NCBI GenBank assembly: GCA_964034945.1 | Contig: OZ035960.1 | Location: 14,139,903-14,203,902 of the forward strand | Length of the DNA stretch: 64,000 bases | Source of the DNA: Chrysopilus asiliformis | Lineage: Eukaryota > Arthropoda > Insecta > Diptera > Rhagionidae | Direction of reading: 5' to 3' | In this document: piece after piece, positions 1 to 19,339 of the stretch | Layout of the letters: every line of letters begins with the position of its first letter | Numbering within the stretch: position 1 is the stretch's first letter | Notes under the pieces: model-generated | The model's database searches: none | What the model saw: only the letters and a program-made list of their open reading frames with translations | What the model was told of the DNA's origin: nothing | Program-made: the position numbers and the translations under genes

Positions 1-153
1 TTTTGTTTTCTCGAAACCATTTTTTTAGAGAAACAATAAATATTCCAGATGACCAAAAAGCCCTAAGAGCTTCATAGTAAAAATTTTCTGTGATCAAAAC
101 AAAAAAATAATAAAATAATATTGAAAATATCGTAATGTGTTTGTCGTACATAC

Positions 154-8260
<8,107 letters not shown>

Positions 8261-8339
8261 TTTAAACTAACAAAAGAAAAGCTACAATTGCTACAAAAGC
8301 TACAAAAGGGGCCAATCGTCAAATACTCTTTATGTTTGT

Positions 8340-8665
8340 TTAAAAAAAATCAATTTGTGTAGGTGGTGGGAAAGGAGTGAACCGATTGGATTTTGATTTA
8401 TAGATAAGTTATGTAACATCATATTCTAAACACATTTCATCTTCATAAATCGATATGATGCACAGTTTTCGAGAAAACAAAAAAACGTAATCCATTTGAA
8501 TGTGAAAAGGGGCGAAGGGGCAACCAGTGGTTCGATTGGGTTTTGATGTATGAATGAGTTATGTAAAATCCTATTCTAAATACCCTTTATCTTCATAAAT
8601 TTTTCAATGTGAATCACCGTTTTCGAGAAAATTGCAAAAAACCGTTTCGTTTGTATGGGGGAGGG
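8340..8665 (+). repeat. Family C fragment, two tandem ~150-bp units
   Basis: The block gattggattttgatttat / gttatgtaacatcatattct / acacatttcatcttcataaa / cagttttcgagaaaac appears twice, with the gttatgta landmarks at 8408 and 8558. The same unit occurs three times at 30.15-30.6 kb. The (GACR)n end is replaced by a family B element from 8700. Confidence 0.65.
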
Positions 8666-8699
8666 GGAATTTTCGCTAGAACAAAAAAGTACCTAAAAG

Positions 8700-9237
8700 T
8701 AAGAAGTAGCGGTATATCTCGATAACGATTTGAGATATCGAATTTTAATGAAATACAAAATTGTAGGAAATTTTATTGTCTTCAACTTTTGTCATACATA
8801 CGAGTATGGAAAATTGCGTAGTTTTTGAGCAAATCACAAAAAAAATGAATTTACCATTTATAAAAAAGCCGCCATTTTGGTCACTTCCGGACAAGGATCG
8901 CCTCATTCGAAGACAAGACATGTCCATAAAATTTCAAGTCTCTAGCTCTAATAGTTTTTGAGAAATCTTGTATATGAATTTACAGATAAACTGACAGACA
9001 GACTGACAGACAGACCGACTGACAAAAAGACTGACAGACAGACTGACACAAAAAGACTGAAAGGCAGAAAGATTGACAGAAAGACTGACAGACAGACTGA
9101 CAGAAAAAGACTGACAGGCAGAAAGATTGACAGAAAGACTGACAGACAGACTGACAGAAAAAGACTGACAGGCAGAAAAATATTTTTGTAAGACTGACAG
9201 GCAGAAAAACATTTTTATAATATAATTACAATCGACT
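8700..9237 (+). mobile_element. Family B repeat, copy 1, with expanded GACA tract
   Basis: Family B landmarks in order are: tatctcgataacg, gaaattttattgtcttcaac, cgccattttgg, acttccgg, tttcaagtctctagctctaa, tagtttttgagaaatcttgta, then a GACA-rich tract and caatcgactcgg. It shares these with 11400-12235 and 34240-35165. No protein. Confidence 0.7.
8985..9215 (+). repeat. GACA satellite with a 54-bp higher-order unit
   Basis: The unit aaaaagactgacaggcagaa begins at 9050, 9104 and 9158, giving an exact 54-bp period built from GACA/GACT tetramers. A 28-bp unit ending in attttt is duplicated at the right end (9160-9215). The encoded Lys/Thr/Asp or Ser-rich frames are not genes. Confidence 0.85.
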
Positions 9238-9424
9238 CGGCAAATGTCTTTTATTCTAAATTAAGAGGTTATGCCCAGGGCAATCAAGTCGAGCAGCCAG
9301 AGTCGGAAAATTATTGCTTTAGGAGTCGGTGAATGTTCACAAAAGACTTTAAGATTCGGAGTCGGAGAAAATCGGTCGACTCCAACTCCGAATCGGTTCT
9401 TTTACCGCCATTGGCCACTCTCTA

Positions 9425-9814
9425 CACGGTAAAAACTGGAGTCTAATTTTTTTTAACTTTTCTCCTCTATTTTTTAAACTTTTGAAAGTTTAGTGAAATT
9501 TTAAACTATTTTCTCTGTATTTAAAACTTTAGAAGTTTATGAATATTTTTTAAGCATTCTAGTCTAAATTTAAGACTCAGACATCTTAAACTTAAACCGC
9601 AAGGTTTTAATTTGAGAATCTTTAGAAATTTGGAACTAATTTTTAAACTATTTTAGACTAAAATTTAAATTTTAATACCTTAAATTTAGACCGGATAATA
9701 CTATTTAAAATTTGAAAATAATTTCAAACTTTTAAGTTTGGTTTTTAGGCTCAAAAAGGTGTTGACCTATATGTAGGAAAAAAGTCTAAAAATTAGACTT
9801 TATTTTTTAGCGTG
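9425..9814. mobile_element. TA-flanked MITE with ~27-bp TIRs and quasi-periodic interior
   Basis: TA flanks both sides (9423-9424, 9815-9816). The left end is CACGGTAAAAACTGGAGTCT (9425) and the right end is the complement of CACGCTAAAAAATAAAGTCT (ending 9814); both continue AATTTTT. The interior is almost entirely variations of tttaaacttttgaaagttta at roughly 20-30-bp spacing. It is inserted in a repeat with GAGTCGG motifs (9260-9420 and 9920-9990). No ORF. Confidence 0.75.
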
Positions 9815-10085
9815 TAGTGGCTCTGGCTAGTTTATTGTGTCTCTTAAGTCTAGGTCAAACCTCAATTCCTTGCAACCAAAAACTATGTTTGATTTGGTGT
9901 TTGAGAATTTTTTTTTTAGCCAAAGGAGGTGGAGTTGTAGATTTTCGGGAGTCAGATATTCTAAAATTTTGGGAGTCGGTTGTAAACTTTCAGGAAAAGT
10001 TGAGCTACCACTCCACAACCTGCAAGACCTCAATAGAATGTGTTTTTAGACGATAAATAAAGCTATTTTATTGTGGCAAATTAAA

Positions 10086-10445
10086 AAAAATCTTTATTAG
10101 ATAAACAAATGCGTAATAATTCTGCGAAATTTCAAAAAAATCGGTTGACTGGTTATCGAGTAATCGTTGATACCGATTATGGAAACGTTGTTTTGTGAAA
10201 ATTGCGATTAGAGCTTCAAATTATTTCGCATATGCTCCAAATCCGGCTGCACACGTGAAAGTTGCATAACTTCGGCAACTTAATATTTTAAGAGATAAAA
10301 GTCAAATCGTTGTACTTTAAGAATATACAGAAAAAAATCGATTTCTTCAAAGTTTGCAGGCAGAATCTCTTAGGTCGAAATTTTTCATGATCACAATACT
10401 GTATTATACTACGTAATTCGCATAAGAAAGTATTAAATCTTAGTC
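10086..10445 (+). repeat. Family B fragment
   Basis: This degraded copy retains cgaaatttttcatgatcaca, atactgtattatactacg and ataagaaagta near 10376-10434, the same tail as at 35110-35160. The upstream part is divergent. Confidence 0.45.
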
Positions 10446-10449
10446 ATAA

Positions 10450-11395
10450 AATTGGATTTAATTAAAAAACAATTGCAAATGCATCGATGATATTCTCCAC
10501 ATTTCGGTTCATGTGACTCGTTCTGCGATTCGCTTCATATTTCTAGTCGTAATAGTTTGGTTAGAGTAATTTTTTTAAACAGCCCTCATACCTAAAGCTA
10601 TTTCCGATAGCAAAAAATTATTGTTCTTGTCGAATCTATTTTTAAATGACTTTATCAGTTATCCGGTGCCACACAAATTTATTACAGCATACACAATATT
10701 AGTGTATAACAGAAATAAATTTGCTGACTTATTTTTGGATAAAAAAAAAGTCCACCGCCTCAAACGTACTGGAATTAAAGATATTTGAATGAAATATGAA
10801 AATTCCAATTTTGCATACAAAAAACACGCGTACCGGAAGGAAGGCGGCTACTGAACTTCAATAAAAAAAAATTTGATAAAAACGCACACAAACACAAGTG
10901 CTGAAGAATCGTTCATTAAGAAATCCAGTAATGACGATAAATGATTTTCTTTGGCATAAAAGCAAAAGATCTGGAATTTTTGCTCAAAGTTAAATTTAAT
11001 ATGTTGCACACATCACCTGCCATCTTGCGTTAAAATGAAGTGTCGCAAGTCCCGTGTTATCTGCCGAGTAAACAGGAAGTCTCAACTTTTAACTGGGGCA
11101 CATCATTTTAAACTTTCTGGAGGCTTTCATGTGCAGGCGCAAACTTGTTTGTGAAAAAATGCCACCGTAAATAAAAGTTTTTGTAATCAGCTTGTAATTA
11201 TTTTTGTATATAACTCGAAATTCTTGAATTCAATTTTTCTCGTTTTTTGAGAGAAGAAAAAAAAAACAAACTCAAGCAAAGTAGAATACATTGTTTTATA
11301 ACAGATTAAAAGGTTAAATGCTTAGTGAATCGTTTTCGTGAAATTTAATTTTTTTTTTACTCATTTGGTGTTCAATTTGTAAGTAAATATCTATA
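10450..11395. other. No gene seen
   Basis: AT-rich sequence with no exon, TIR or tandem array that I could support on either strand. Confidence 0.4.
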
Positions 11396-11399
11396 TAAA

Positions 11400-12235
11400 A
11401 ATGTGTGATGTGAACAACACATGACTTTCTTATACAAAATATAAGCTCTTCCGCAATTTACGATTACACTACAACCCGACGAATTTTAGTTTATATAAAA
11501 ATGTGAATTTTAATTTTATAAAGTCTGAAATATCTCGATAACGGTTCAAGACATCGATCTACGTTAAAAGGCAAAAATGTAGAGAATTTTAATATCTTTA
11601 GTTCATCTTCCAACTATTTTTACAAGGAACCGTTAGTTTGCGAGCAATCCGCAAAAATCTTTTTTTTACATTTTAATGAAAATACCTCAATAACGGTAAA
11701 AGCTAACGGATAATAACCAAATACAGAATTGTGGAGAATGTCATTCTAATTAATTAATATCAAGCATACAACCAGCAAAAAACCGTTATTTTTCGAAATA
11801 ATTGCAAAAAACTGATTTTTTTAAATAACGGTACATCTCGATAACGGCTTGAGATAAGCAGTTCTATTAAAGGACAAAAATGTAGGAAAATTATTGTCTC
11901 CAACTCGTGTAATACTTAAGACTACTGAAAAAACGCAGTTTCGGAGTAAATCGCGAAAAACAAAACTAAGATTTTTAAAAAGCTGCTATTTTGATTACTT
12001 CCGGTTAACGGGTTTTCACCAAAAGTTGATAGGATGATCCCATTCCAGGACCAAACACGCCTGTAAAATTTCATTACTGTGGCTCTAGTAGCTTTTGAGA
12101 AATCTTGTGCACAGACTGACAGACAGAAAGGCATTTTTGTAATAATGCTCCAATCGACTCAGAAATGCCCGGAAAATGTTTTTTAGGAAATTTATCATTA
12201 ATACAATACTTTTTTATGCTACGTATGAGAAAGTA
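11400..12235 (+). mobile_element. Family B repeat, copy 2 (longest form with short GACA tract)
   Basis: It opens gatgtgaacaacacatgact (11408) and contains three similar submodules, each with a tatctcgataacgg-type line and a cgagcaatccgcaaaaat-type line. Then come ttacttccggttaacgg, gataggatgatcccattcca, agtagcttttgagaaatct, a minimal gacagacagaaag tract (12116-12131) and ccaatcgactcagaaatgcc. This looks close to the ancestral form before GACA expansion. Confidence 0.75.
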
Positions 12236-12819
12236 AAAATACGAATTTTCATACATCCTGAATTACGAAGTTCTGCCGCACTGATTTAAATGATTCTTGT
12301 TTTAATCGAAAGCTACTATTATTAAGGTTTGCACAAAATAGTAAAAAGTCGGGATTTTCATTTCCGCCGATTGTTTATTTGTGTTTAAAGATTCGAATTG
12401 AATTGGGTACCAATAATAATAAACGTCACCAGATATTAATAAAATCCATAGTTATTAATGTGTAGAGAACCTATACTAGTAACTAATAGAGAACCTGTAT
12501 GCCAAAGAAGTTACGTCTATTTTATGCGTAGGGCAAGTTTTGCTACGCTGCTTTTAGGTCAATCAAAAACAGTGGGTGTTGATGATAAAATAAGAAACTT
12601 TGTTGCCCTGCTCTTTTAAAACTTAATATTTTTTGAAATATCGTAAAACAGCATTTATTTATTTGCCCTACATTCCATACGAGGCTTGTTATTTTTCAAA
12701 TGAAATTTTCCTTTTAACAATTAAGGCTCGTAAGAATTATTAAAAAACAAGCTCGAAAACTTCCTAAATTTTCAGAAATTATTTTCAAAATATTTTTTGT
12801 GGACGAAAAAGCAATTACG

Positions 12820-12970
12820 CTAGGTGAAATACTTTAGGGTCCTGTAAGGACAACATAAAAACATTTTTTCAAATTATTTTTTTCTCGGAAAATCTATAGT
12901 TTAGAGATTTAGTGGCCGCTGATCATGAATTTGATGCCAAAAGTTTGTTAATGTTCACCCGAAAGTCCTG
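12820..12970 (+). repeat. Family I fragment (GTCCTGTAAGGACA unit)
   Basis: ggtcctgtaaggacaacata (12838), tttctcggaaaatctatag and gtggccgctgatcatga match the unit at 31270-31370 and, inverted, the units at 40840-41100. Only part of the repeat is present. Confidence 0.5.
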
Positions 12971-13028
12971 AAAGGCTGTTGCGATTTTCCCAAAAGTTAT
13001 TACTGGCGATTTGCACCAACGCAACTTA

Positions 13029-13179
13029 CCCGGCCTTTACACGCGACTGGAAAGTCTGTCAGTGGCACAGACTTCAAATGTCAAATTACTGACAACGAAT
13101 TAAAAGACATTTAGCGAACTGGCAGTCAGTGCATTTACACGAGACTGTGTCAGCTCTACAGATGCGTGTAAGGGCCAGG
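13029..13179. mobile_element. Harbinger-like MITE (151 bp), TTA flanks
   Basis: TTA at 13026-13028 and 13180-13182 flanks CCCGGCCTTTACACGCGACTG and the complement of CCTGGCCCTTACACGCATCTG. A three-base TTA duplication with short GC-containing TIRs is the PIF/Harbinger pattern. No ORF. Confidence 0.7.
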
Positions 13180-13182
13180 TTA

Positions 13183-15295
13183 GCAACTTAAGCCCGACTT
13201 AAATAATTTAAGCCCAGAATTTCTATGGTTTAAGTAGGCTAAGGCCAACTTCATTTTTTAACAAATGTTAGTGCAATTGTATACGAAATACTTTATAACA
13301 AAAGAAACATAAGTGCAAAGAGTTTTTTTTATCCTGGTTTCAAGTGCCAAAGCTTTACTCGAAATTCAACAAAGATTTGAACCTGAACTAAATTACTTTT
13401 CGAGGAAAATCGATTTCTTTCGCATCTCTGAGGAGTTGAATCGACCGTTCCAGTGATTGTTACGTGAATCTCAATACATGGGACCTGAAGACTTTATTTT
13501 ATTCACATCCTAAATGAAGTTTGCTATATATGGAAGTCAAATACAATTTTCCAATAAGCTGTGCTCTGTGACACCCGGCAACAATGTGTGACTTTTTCCT
13601 GTGTGGTTGGCAATAAAACGAAAGGAACTCCTACCCGATCTGATGAATCGCCATACAACGATATCGACAAGAAAGACACTTGTTTGTCGTCTAAAATGCT
13701 GCGAATGAAAAAAAAGGGAAGAATTTCGTCTTTCATCAGATATCACTTTATTGAATGAGTTTCGTCGAATGGTAACCATGTGTTACAACTTGTCGTTACT
13801 GTTGTCGTCAACTCATGTGATCTTGCGGGATTGAATGTGGACGACGACGATGGGAAGAAATCTCCAATGAATCCCTCAGTTGTGGAGCATAAGTCACATG
13901 TGAATTCATAGCTCATACCCTTTTGCAGCTGTCATATATAGCCATATAGTACTGTTTTATTGGATCGGATTACTGATATGGGCCGTAATATTGTCACCAT
14001 CTTCAACTAGTCTCTTGAATATTTGTGATGCCACCGTCTTCGTGTTTAGCCGGCCATGTCGTGCTAGACGCAAAAGAAAAATCCACCCAAGCATATCAGA
14101 TTGCTCCGAATTTGACCCGCATGAAGGCGAACAAGGATGCTTAATAGAAGGGACTGAAAAACAAATTGCCAGGGGAGCAAAAAGGGCAAACGTTTTCCGT
14201 TTGACAGAAATTATTTATTAATTCGACGTAAAATGTTTACGGAGTTATATTTCGAATTTATGATCCGAGCGAGCATTGGGTCCATTCCGAGGACATAACA
14301 TGAAGGAATGAGAGGCACTTGGGCGGCTAAAAATATTCCACGTTTTCTTCATTTAATGTAGACTACGATGGCGATGATGATGATATGACGTAGGCAGGCA
14401 AGGCATTTAAGAAACTGCACGAGAACGTTTTACAGAAATGAAAGAAGCACCCATCAACCTCGATTCTACGCTACTTTACCGAAAGTAAACAATTTCATCT
14501 GACGAAACGGTCGTTTTTGTAAATATCTTGCGTAATATTCGTGGTTTATGTTGATGGAATCTTCTCAATCTGTTTCCAATTAAACAGATTCCGCATATAT
14601 ACGACGACTTGTCCGAAATTTATATCTGAACGGATCAATACAAAAAAAATATATACAGCGACTCATCATTGAATTGAAATCTTCCATTCGATGTTATTAC
14701 AATTGATAAACAAAGGGAAATTCCTTTAGGAGTTCAATATTTTATCAAGGTCGCCCGTCTTCTTCGCTTTACGGATCGATTCGTTCACTTTCTCTCATGT
14801 GAACACGAATTGTTATTTTTTTTTTAATTTTTCATGTTTATCCATCGGAAAGGAAGCAATTTTTTTTATTGATCAGTAATCGCTACTAGAGTAAACAAAT
14901 CCCCCTTACGATGAACTGATAGAAATGTTTCCACTTAATCCCACTCATTTTGATGGATAACGGTGGGAAAATCCTGACGTCTTCATACCTTTGCTTTACA
15001 CGAAGTTAGCAGGAAAACTATGATAAATAGGAAAAAAGGCTGACGTGTAATTGGTCTTTTAAGGTAGGGCAATTTCTTCTATACTAAAATATTAACGGCG
15101 TGTCCTTATACAATAGATAGTAAATAGTCCTCAATTTTCTCTAATTTACTCATTGGTTTTTTTACTCGGTGAATGTTTGTATGTAGTGTGGTGTAATTTG
15201 GCTCAGAATTTACTATTCGAATAATTGCGATCGCAAAATACCACAATTTTAACATTAAAAATTAACTTTTGAAAGAAAAAAAAAGTAGTAAATGA
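13183..15295. other. No gene recognised
   Basis: The start (13183-13250) carries several ttaagcc motifs like those of the element at 21769. The rest is unique sequence with a modest GC rise at 13480-14500. Open frames there (13537-13779, 13991-14221) lack family similarity, splice support or a clear start context, so I do not call a gene. Confidence 0.4.
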
Positions 15296-15464
15296 TATGG
15301 TCTGAAATCAACTTATCTGATATGAACAGCACATGACTTTCTTACACAAAATCTACATTGAAAAATTCATAGTGAAATTGCGCCGCAGGGAAATTTTATT
15401 GAAGAAACTTCACTTTTTAAAAAAAAAAAAAGCAGAAATTAAAAAAAACTGCACCGCAAGTGAA

Positions 15465-15816
15465 TAGAACCATGCAAGAAATAGCGTTTTTCGTGCCCCT
15501 GGGTTAACTTTTGACCCCGTGTAGTTTTCACTTTGGTTGAGTACTTTTTGGAAAGGGCACAGTCTCTATTTTCATCCATATATGGCTGCAAGAGCCACCG
15601 AATTGCAGGGGGATGGTGAGGGGTTAACTAACTTCCTCGTGATTTTTCACAGAAATCATGGCATAAATAGAAGTTGTGCTCCTGGCCTTCCCCTGCGATT
15701 GGGTGGCTCTTGAAACCATAGATGGATAAAATTAGAGACTGTGGTTGAGAACCCAAAGTGAAAACTTCACTGATTCAAAAGTTAGTTTAGGGGGACAAAA
15801 TCGCGCATCGTTCTTT
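15465..15816. mobile_element. Foldback element, family A, copy 2
   Basis: The left arm runs from AGAACCATGCAAGAA through gtgcccctgggttaac, gttttcactttggttgagta, gccaccgaattgcagggg and gatggtgaggggttaac. The right arm repeats these in complement to GTTCTTT at 15816. The right arm is more diverged than in copy 3, so the two arms have decayed unequally. Confidence 0.8.
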
Positions 15817-15933
15817 GTGGATACAAAGATCAAATACACCCTTAAATTGAAAGCCTCACAATGGCCACAGAAGTGTAACCTTTCTTTTAATTTTTTTTGA
15901 AAACTGGTACGATAAATGATTTTATAGTATATA

Positions 15934-16885
15934 CGAGGGCAGTCCGATAAGTACTTAGCCTACAAAAAAAAAAAACGAAAATTTTGGAAAAGTGACCATT
16001 TATTTCTCAACATAGTCTCCTTTTAGCTCGATACACTTGACCCAGCGATGCTCCAACTTCTTTAACCCGTCTGAAAAATACGTTTTCTCGAGGACTGCAA
16101 AGTAGACCTCCGTAGCGGCGATGACCTCCTCATTCGACTCAAATTTCTGCCCGGCGAGTGACTTTTTCAAGTTTGGAAACAAAAAGAAGTCGCACGGGGC
16201 CAAATCTGGAGAATACGGTGGATGGGGCAGCAGTTCGTAGCCCAATTCGACCAATTTGGCCGTGGCGACAGCGGAGGTGTGAGCCGGTGCGTTGTCATGG
16301 TGGAAGAGCACTTTTTCTTCGCCAAATGGGGCCGTTTTTCTGCAATTCGGTGTCGAATCGGCCCAATAATTCGGTGTAGTAGAGCCCTGTGATCGTTTTG
16401 CCCTTCTCCAGGTAGTCGATGTAGATCACACCTTGTGAATTCCAGAAAACGGTGGCCATCACCTTTCCGGCAGATAGGACAGTCTTCGCCTTCTTCGGAG
16501 CACGTTCGCCGGGTAAAGTCCACTGTTTCGACTGTTCCTTAGTCTCTGGCGTGTACCAGTGGATCCATGTTTCGTCGACGGTCACGAAACGACGCAGAAA
16601 CTCCTTCGGATTGTGCTTAAACAGCGTCAAACACTGCTGTGAAGTTGTTTCACGGTTGCGCTTGTTCTCCGGAGTGAGCAAACGCGGCACCCATCGCGCC
16701 GACAGCTTTCTCATGCCCAAAATTTCATGCAGGATATGACCCACGCGGTCTTTTGAGATGCCTACTGTCTCAGCTATCTCGCGCACCTTCAATCGGCGGT
16801 CTGCCAATACGAGATCGTGGATTTTTGTTATGTTATCCTCCTTGGTAGCCGTTTTCGTAGCACCTGGGCGTTTTCGACGAGACTA
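15934..16885 (-). mobile_element. Truncated mariner (Tc1/mariner, DD34D)
   Basis: The 3' end is intact: TA then CGAGGGCAGTCCGATAAGTA at 15934, an A-rich stretch, and the transposase stop. The 5' side stops near 16885, where an in-frame stop and an inverted repeat (16869-16950) replace the N-terminal helix-turn-helix codons, leader and 5' TIR. It is therefore a dead copy. Confidence 0.9.
16000..16880 (-). pseudogene. mariner transposase remnant, two frameshifts
   Basis: The readable order is RPGATKTATKEDNITKIHDL, MADRRLKVREIAETVGISKD, RVGHILHEILGMRKLSARWV, then the catalytic region. VTVDETWIHWYTPE carries the first aspartate, LFHHDNAPAH the second and PYSPDLAPCDFFLFP the third. Exactly 34 residues separate the second and third, so this is a DD34D mariner transposase and all three catalytic aspartates survive. 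Between DTELQKN (about 16325) and VLFHHDN (about 16305) the frame changes twice, passing through RPHLAKKK in a third frame. One base is missing near aaaaacggcccc and one in the following A run. About 120 N-terminal residues are absent. It ends KLEHRWVKCIELKGDYVEK, the usual mariner C-terminus. It cannot make transposase. Confidence 0.93.
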
Positions 16886-16950
16886 GTTTTACGTGTTTTA
16901 ATTGGTAGAAAAAACACTAACAACACGTAAAACGACTTTTGTCGAAAATG
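16869..16950. repeat. Inverted repeat at the mariner break
   Basis: cgttttcgacgagactagtt (16869) and continuing acgtgtttt are complementary to aacacgtaaaacgacttttg and tcgaaaatg (16922-16950), with a spacer of about 20 bp. The stem abuts the truncated 5' side of the mariner. Confidence 0.65.
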
Positions 16951-16959
16951 ACAAGTCTA

Positions 16960-18490
16960 TCAGAATAGGGGTGTAGTTTTCTTACCAAAAGCGAAAGCTT
17001 TTTCTTCGCATACTCGTACATTTCTAACACTAGTGTAGGGGTCCCAATCGTAGCACCCTTATCCATTCGAGGTCTCCCTTTCGGGCGGTCGAGATAAAAA
17101 ATTAAGGTAATTTGTAAGAAAGACCGAAAGTTTGAAAAAAATCCTCTTTCGGGGGACCCCTTTCGAAAGTATGAAAAAAAAAAAAATTATTATTTAAAAT
17201 TAAATTAATTTATTGTGGCATATTGGTCACCGCCGTTTATAATAATTAGTTAAAAAACATTAATCCTCTATTGACCACCGCCATAATTAAATGGTTAAAA
17301 TACATGGTATTAGTTATGTTTGATCTTCCCGAAAAAAAAAAATCGAAAGTAATTTAGAGTCCATTATTTAGATAAGGTTCTATTTTGACTTTGTAAATAC
17401 CATAGATTTCCCTTATAAAACTGATATGTTTCTAACTAATGGTAGACCAAACACGGTCCCATATATTGTTTATAAAATCGAAGACCATTGGTAATGAGTA
17501 AATCCTCTGAAAGCCATGATTACAAATTAAGTACACGCTTTCCATCGAGCGTACATATAGAAATAGAAAAGTGTTCGATACCATGGCATTAGCATTATGT
17601 TATCACAATGGTGGAATATAGCCTCAGAACTTTGATTGAAGACAAAAGTTTTCCCACTTCCAGCAAAACCAACTTTTCATTTCATGCATTAAAAGACACA
17701 TTTTTTATGTGCGCCTCTATTTATAAATAGTGGGTATACCAACGAGTATTTAGTGCGGTTATTGTTTGTTTTTGTGCTATTTGTCAGGTGAGTTTAGTCG
17801 AAAAGTTCGTACAACGGAAAGGGGGAGGTATGATCATATGCTATATATGTTTATATATACATGTCAGCTGTCGAGCACGTGTCTATATTATGACTATAAT
17901 CGTGGATACATTAAGCAAATTGTGATGACTCTAATCGGCTAAACTGAATGCCACCGTGTAGCCTTCAAAAAGTACGTCATCATCGCGATAACAAACAATA
18001 GAATAATCCTTAGGAAATTTTCATAAGTAATAATAATCTGGAGGTACTACAAAACCAAAACAACAACTAACATCCATTACCAGAGTTATTTTTCAACGTT
18101 TCTTATGTTATACGAATTTGCCATTGACATTGGACTTTGCCCACTTTTCCACCCAACCACCTCACAGGTGTGTAAAACTTTTCATAATTTCGCGGTAGAA
18201 AATCTACGGTAAAATAAAGCAACGGTAATAAAAACAGCGATTCGCACGAAATTTGATAACGAATTGTGATAGTGGGAAAGCTTATTATCATCATTTTCGG
18301 CGTACAACGATTAGCGGTGTCGGTCAACTACCTGAACGAAAAACATTTCCCTATGATATTTGTTTTATCATTGGAGATGATTTCATTCGTTTTTTTTTTC
18401 TTACCGATAAGGGGGGCAACATTATGCTTCGAAACATCGTTAAAAATATGACCTAATCCTTGAAAAAGGAGTAAAAATCGAAAAATCAAT
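16960..18490. other. No gene recognised
   Basis: AT-rich, unique-looking sequence. tggtcaccgccgtttataat (17224) and ttgaccaccgccataattaa (17271) form a short local duplication. No exon or terminal repeats that I can support. Confidence 0.35.
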
Positions 18491-18494
18491 GCAC

Positions 18495-18774
18495 TGCGAC
18501 TTTTTGACAAGTCAACTTTGGCCTGTTGCAGGTAGTCGGAGTTATCCATTACACCCTCGAAATACCAATCTCAGGTCAACCTGTGCAGCTCCTTACGCTC
18601 TACTTTACTTACTGCAGTTTAGTTTTTAAATTTCACTCGCCACAGGTTGACTCCATTTTACTTTTCCTTACGCAGGTAAACGCGCGCTTAGCATAGGCTA
18701 ATTTTTCCTTACGTCGCGTCGTACGCAAGTCAACGGCTTTTACTTCCGCCGTTTTAACTTCATTTTTCTGAGTG
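18495..18774. mobile_element. Family D MITE, copy 1 (left end eroded)
   Basis: The right end CATTTTTCTGAGTG (18761-18774) followed by TA is identical to that of the copy at 25741. Shared interior blocks include tccattacaccctcgaaata, aggtcaacctgtgcagctcc and cttacgcaggtaaacgcgcg. The left TIR is not recognisable. The interior is built of repeated short motifs (ttttacttttccttacg). Confidence 0.65.
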
Positions 18775-18979
18775 TATGACTGTTGAATTAGCGATTGGGA
18801 TTTGGCGGTTGTTTTGTAAGGTGTTTGAATAATTTTGATAATATCCCAGCAATTGTGATTTCTAGTGGACAGTTCCGTGGAACGAACACGAACATTGATT
18901 TATTGGGAGTAATAGGCAGATTTTTTTTCGAAGCATTAAAAACAAGCTTTAAAAGAAACTTGCAGGTCGGTTTTTCTCA

Positions 18980-19335
18980 AAAACGACTAAACCGATTTCA
19001 ATGAAACTTTACCGTAAGGTTAAGTCTTTTGGATTGTTTAATTTTGCAAAATTACCCTTTATTAATTTTGACATCTCTTGAACGGATTCGGTTTTTTTTT
19101 TGTCTAACTTACTCCTCTCCTCACTGTAAACCCCTCTACTGCTATCTCCTGAGATATTGAAGGTATTTGCATTCGGTTTTCACCGTTCAAGGGGTTATCT
19201 CCCAAGAACAATTTTGACTGACTAATAATATCTACCCCCTCGCCTTTCTGTAAACCCCTCTCCTGATATATTCTGCAATTCTGATGGAATTTGGATCCGG
19301 TTTCTACCATTAAATAGATCACTTTCCACCATTGA
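18980..19335 (+). repeat. Degraded repeat with 'accgatttcaatgaaactt' module
   Basis: tctcaaaaacgactaaaccg, atttcaatgaaactttaccg, then two similar blocks with taaacccctct and cggttttcaccgttcaaggg (about 19125-19200 and 19250-19320). The first line is the kind of conserved module seen in several insect TE families; I cannot place it further. Confidence 0.35.
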
Positions 19336-19339
19336 AATC

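Noticed and set aside
8934..9212. Frames in the 9-kb GACA tract
   Set aside because: Satellite by-products inside family B.
16158..16739. Plus-strand frames of 73 and 95 residues
   Set aside because: Antisense shadows of the mariner transposase remnant.
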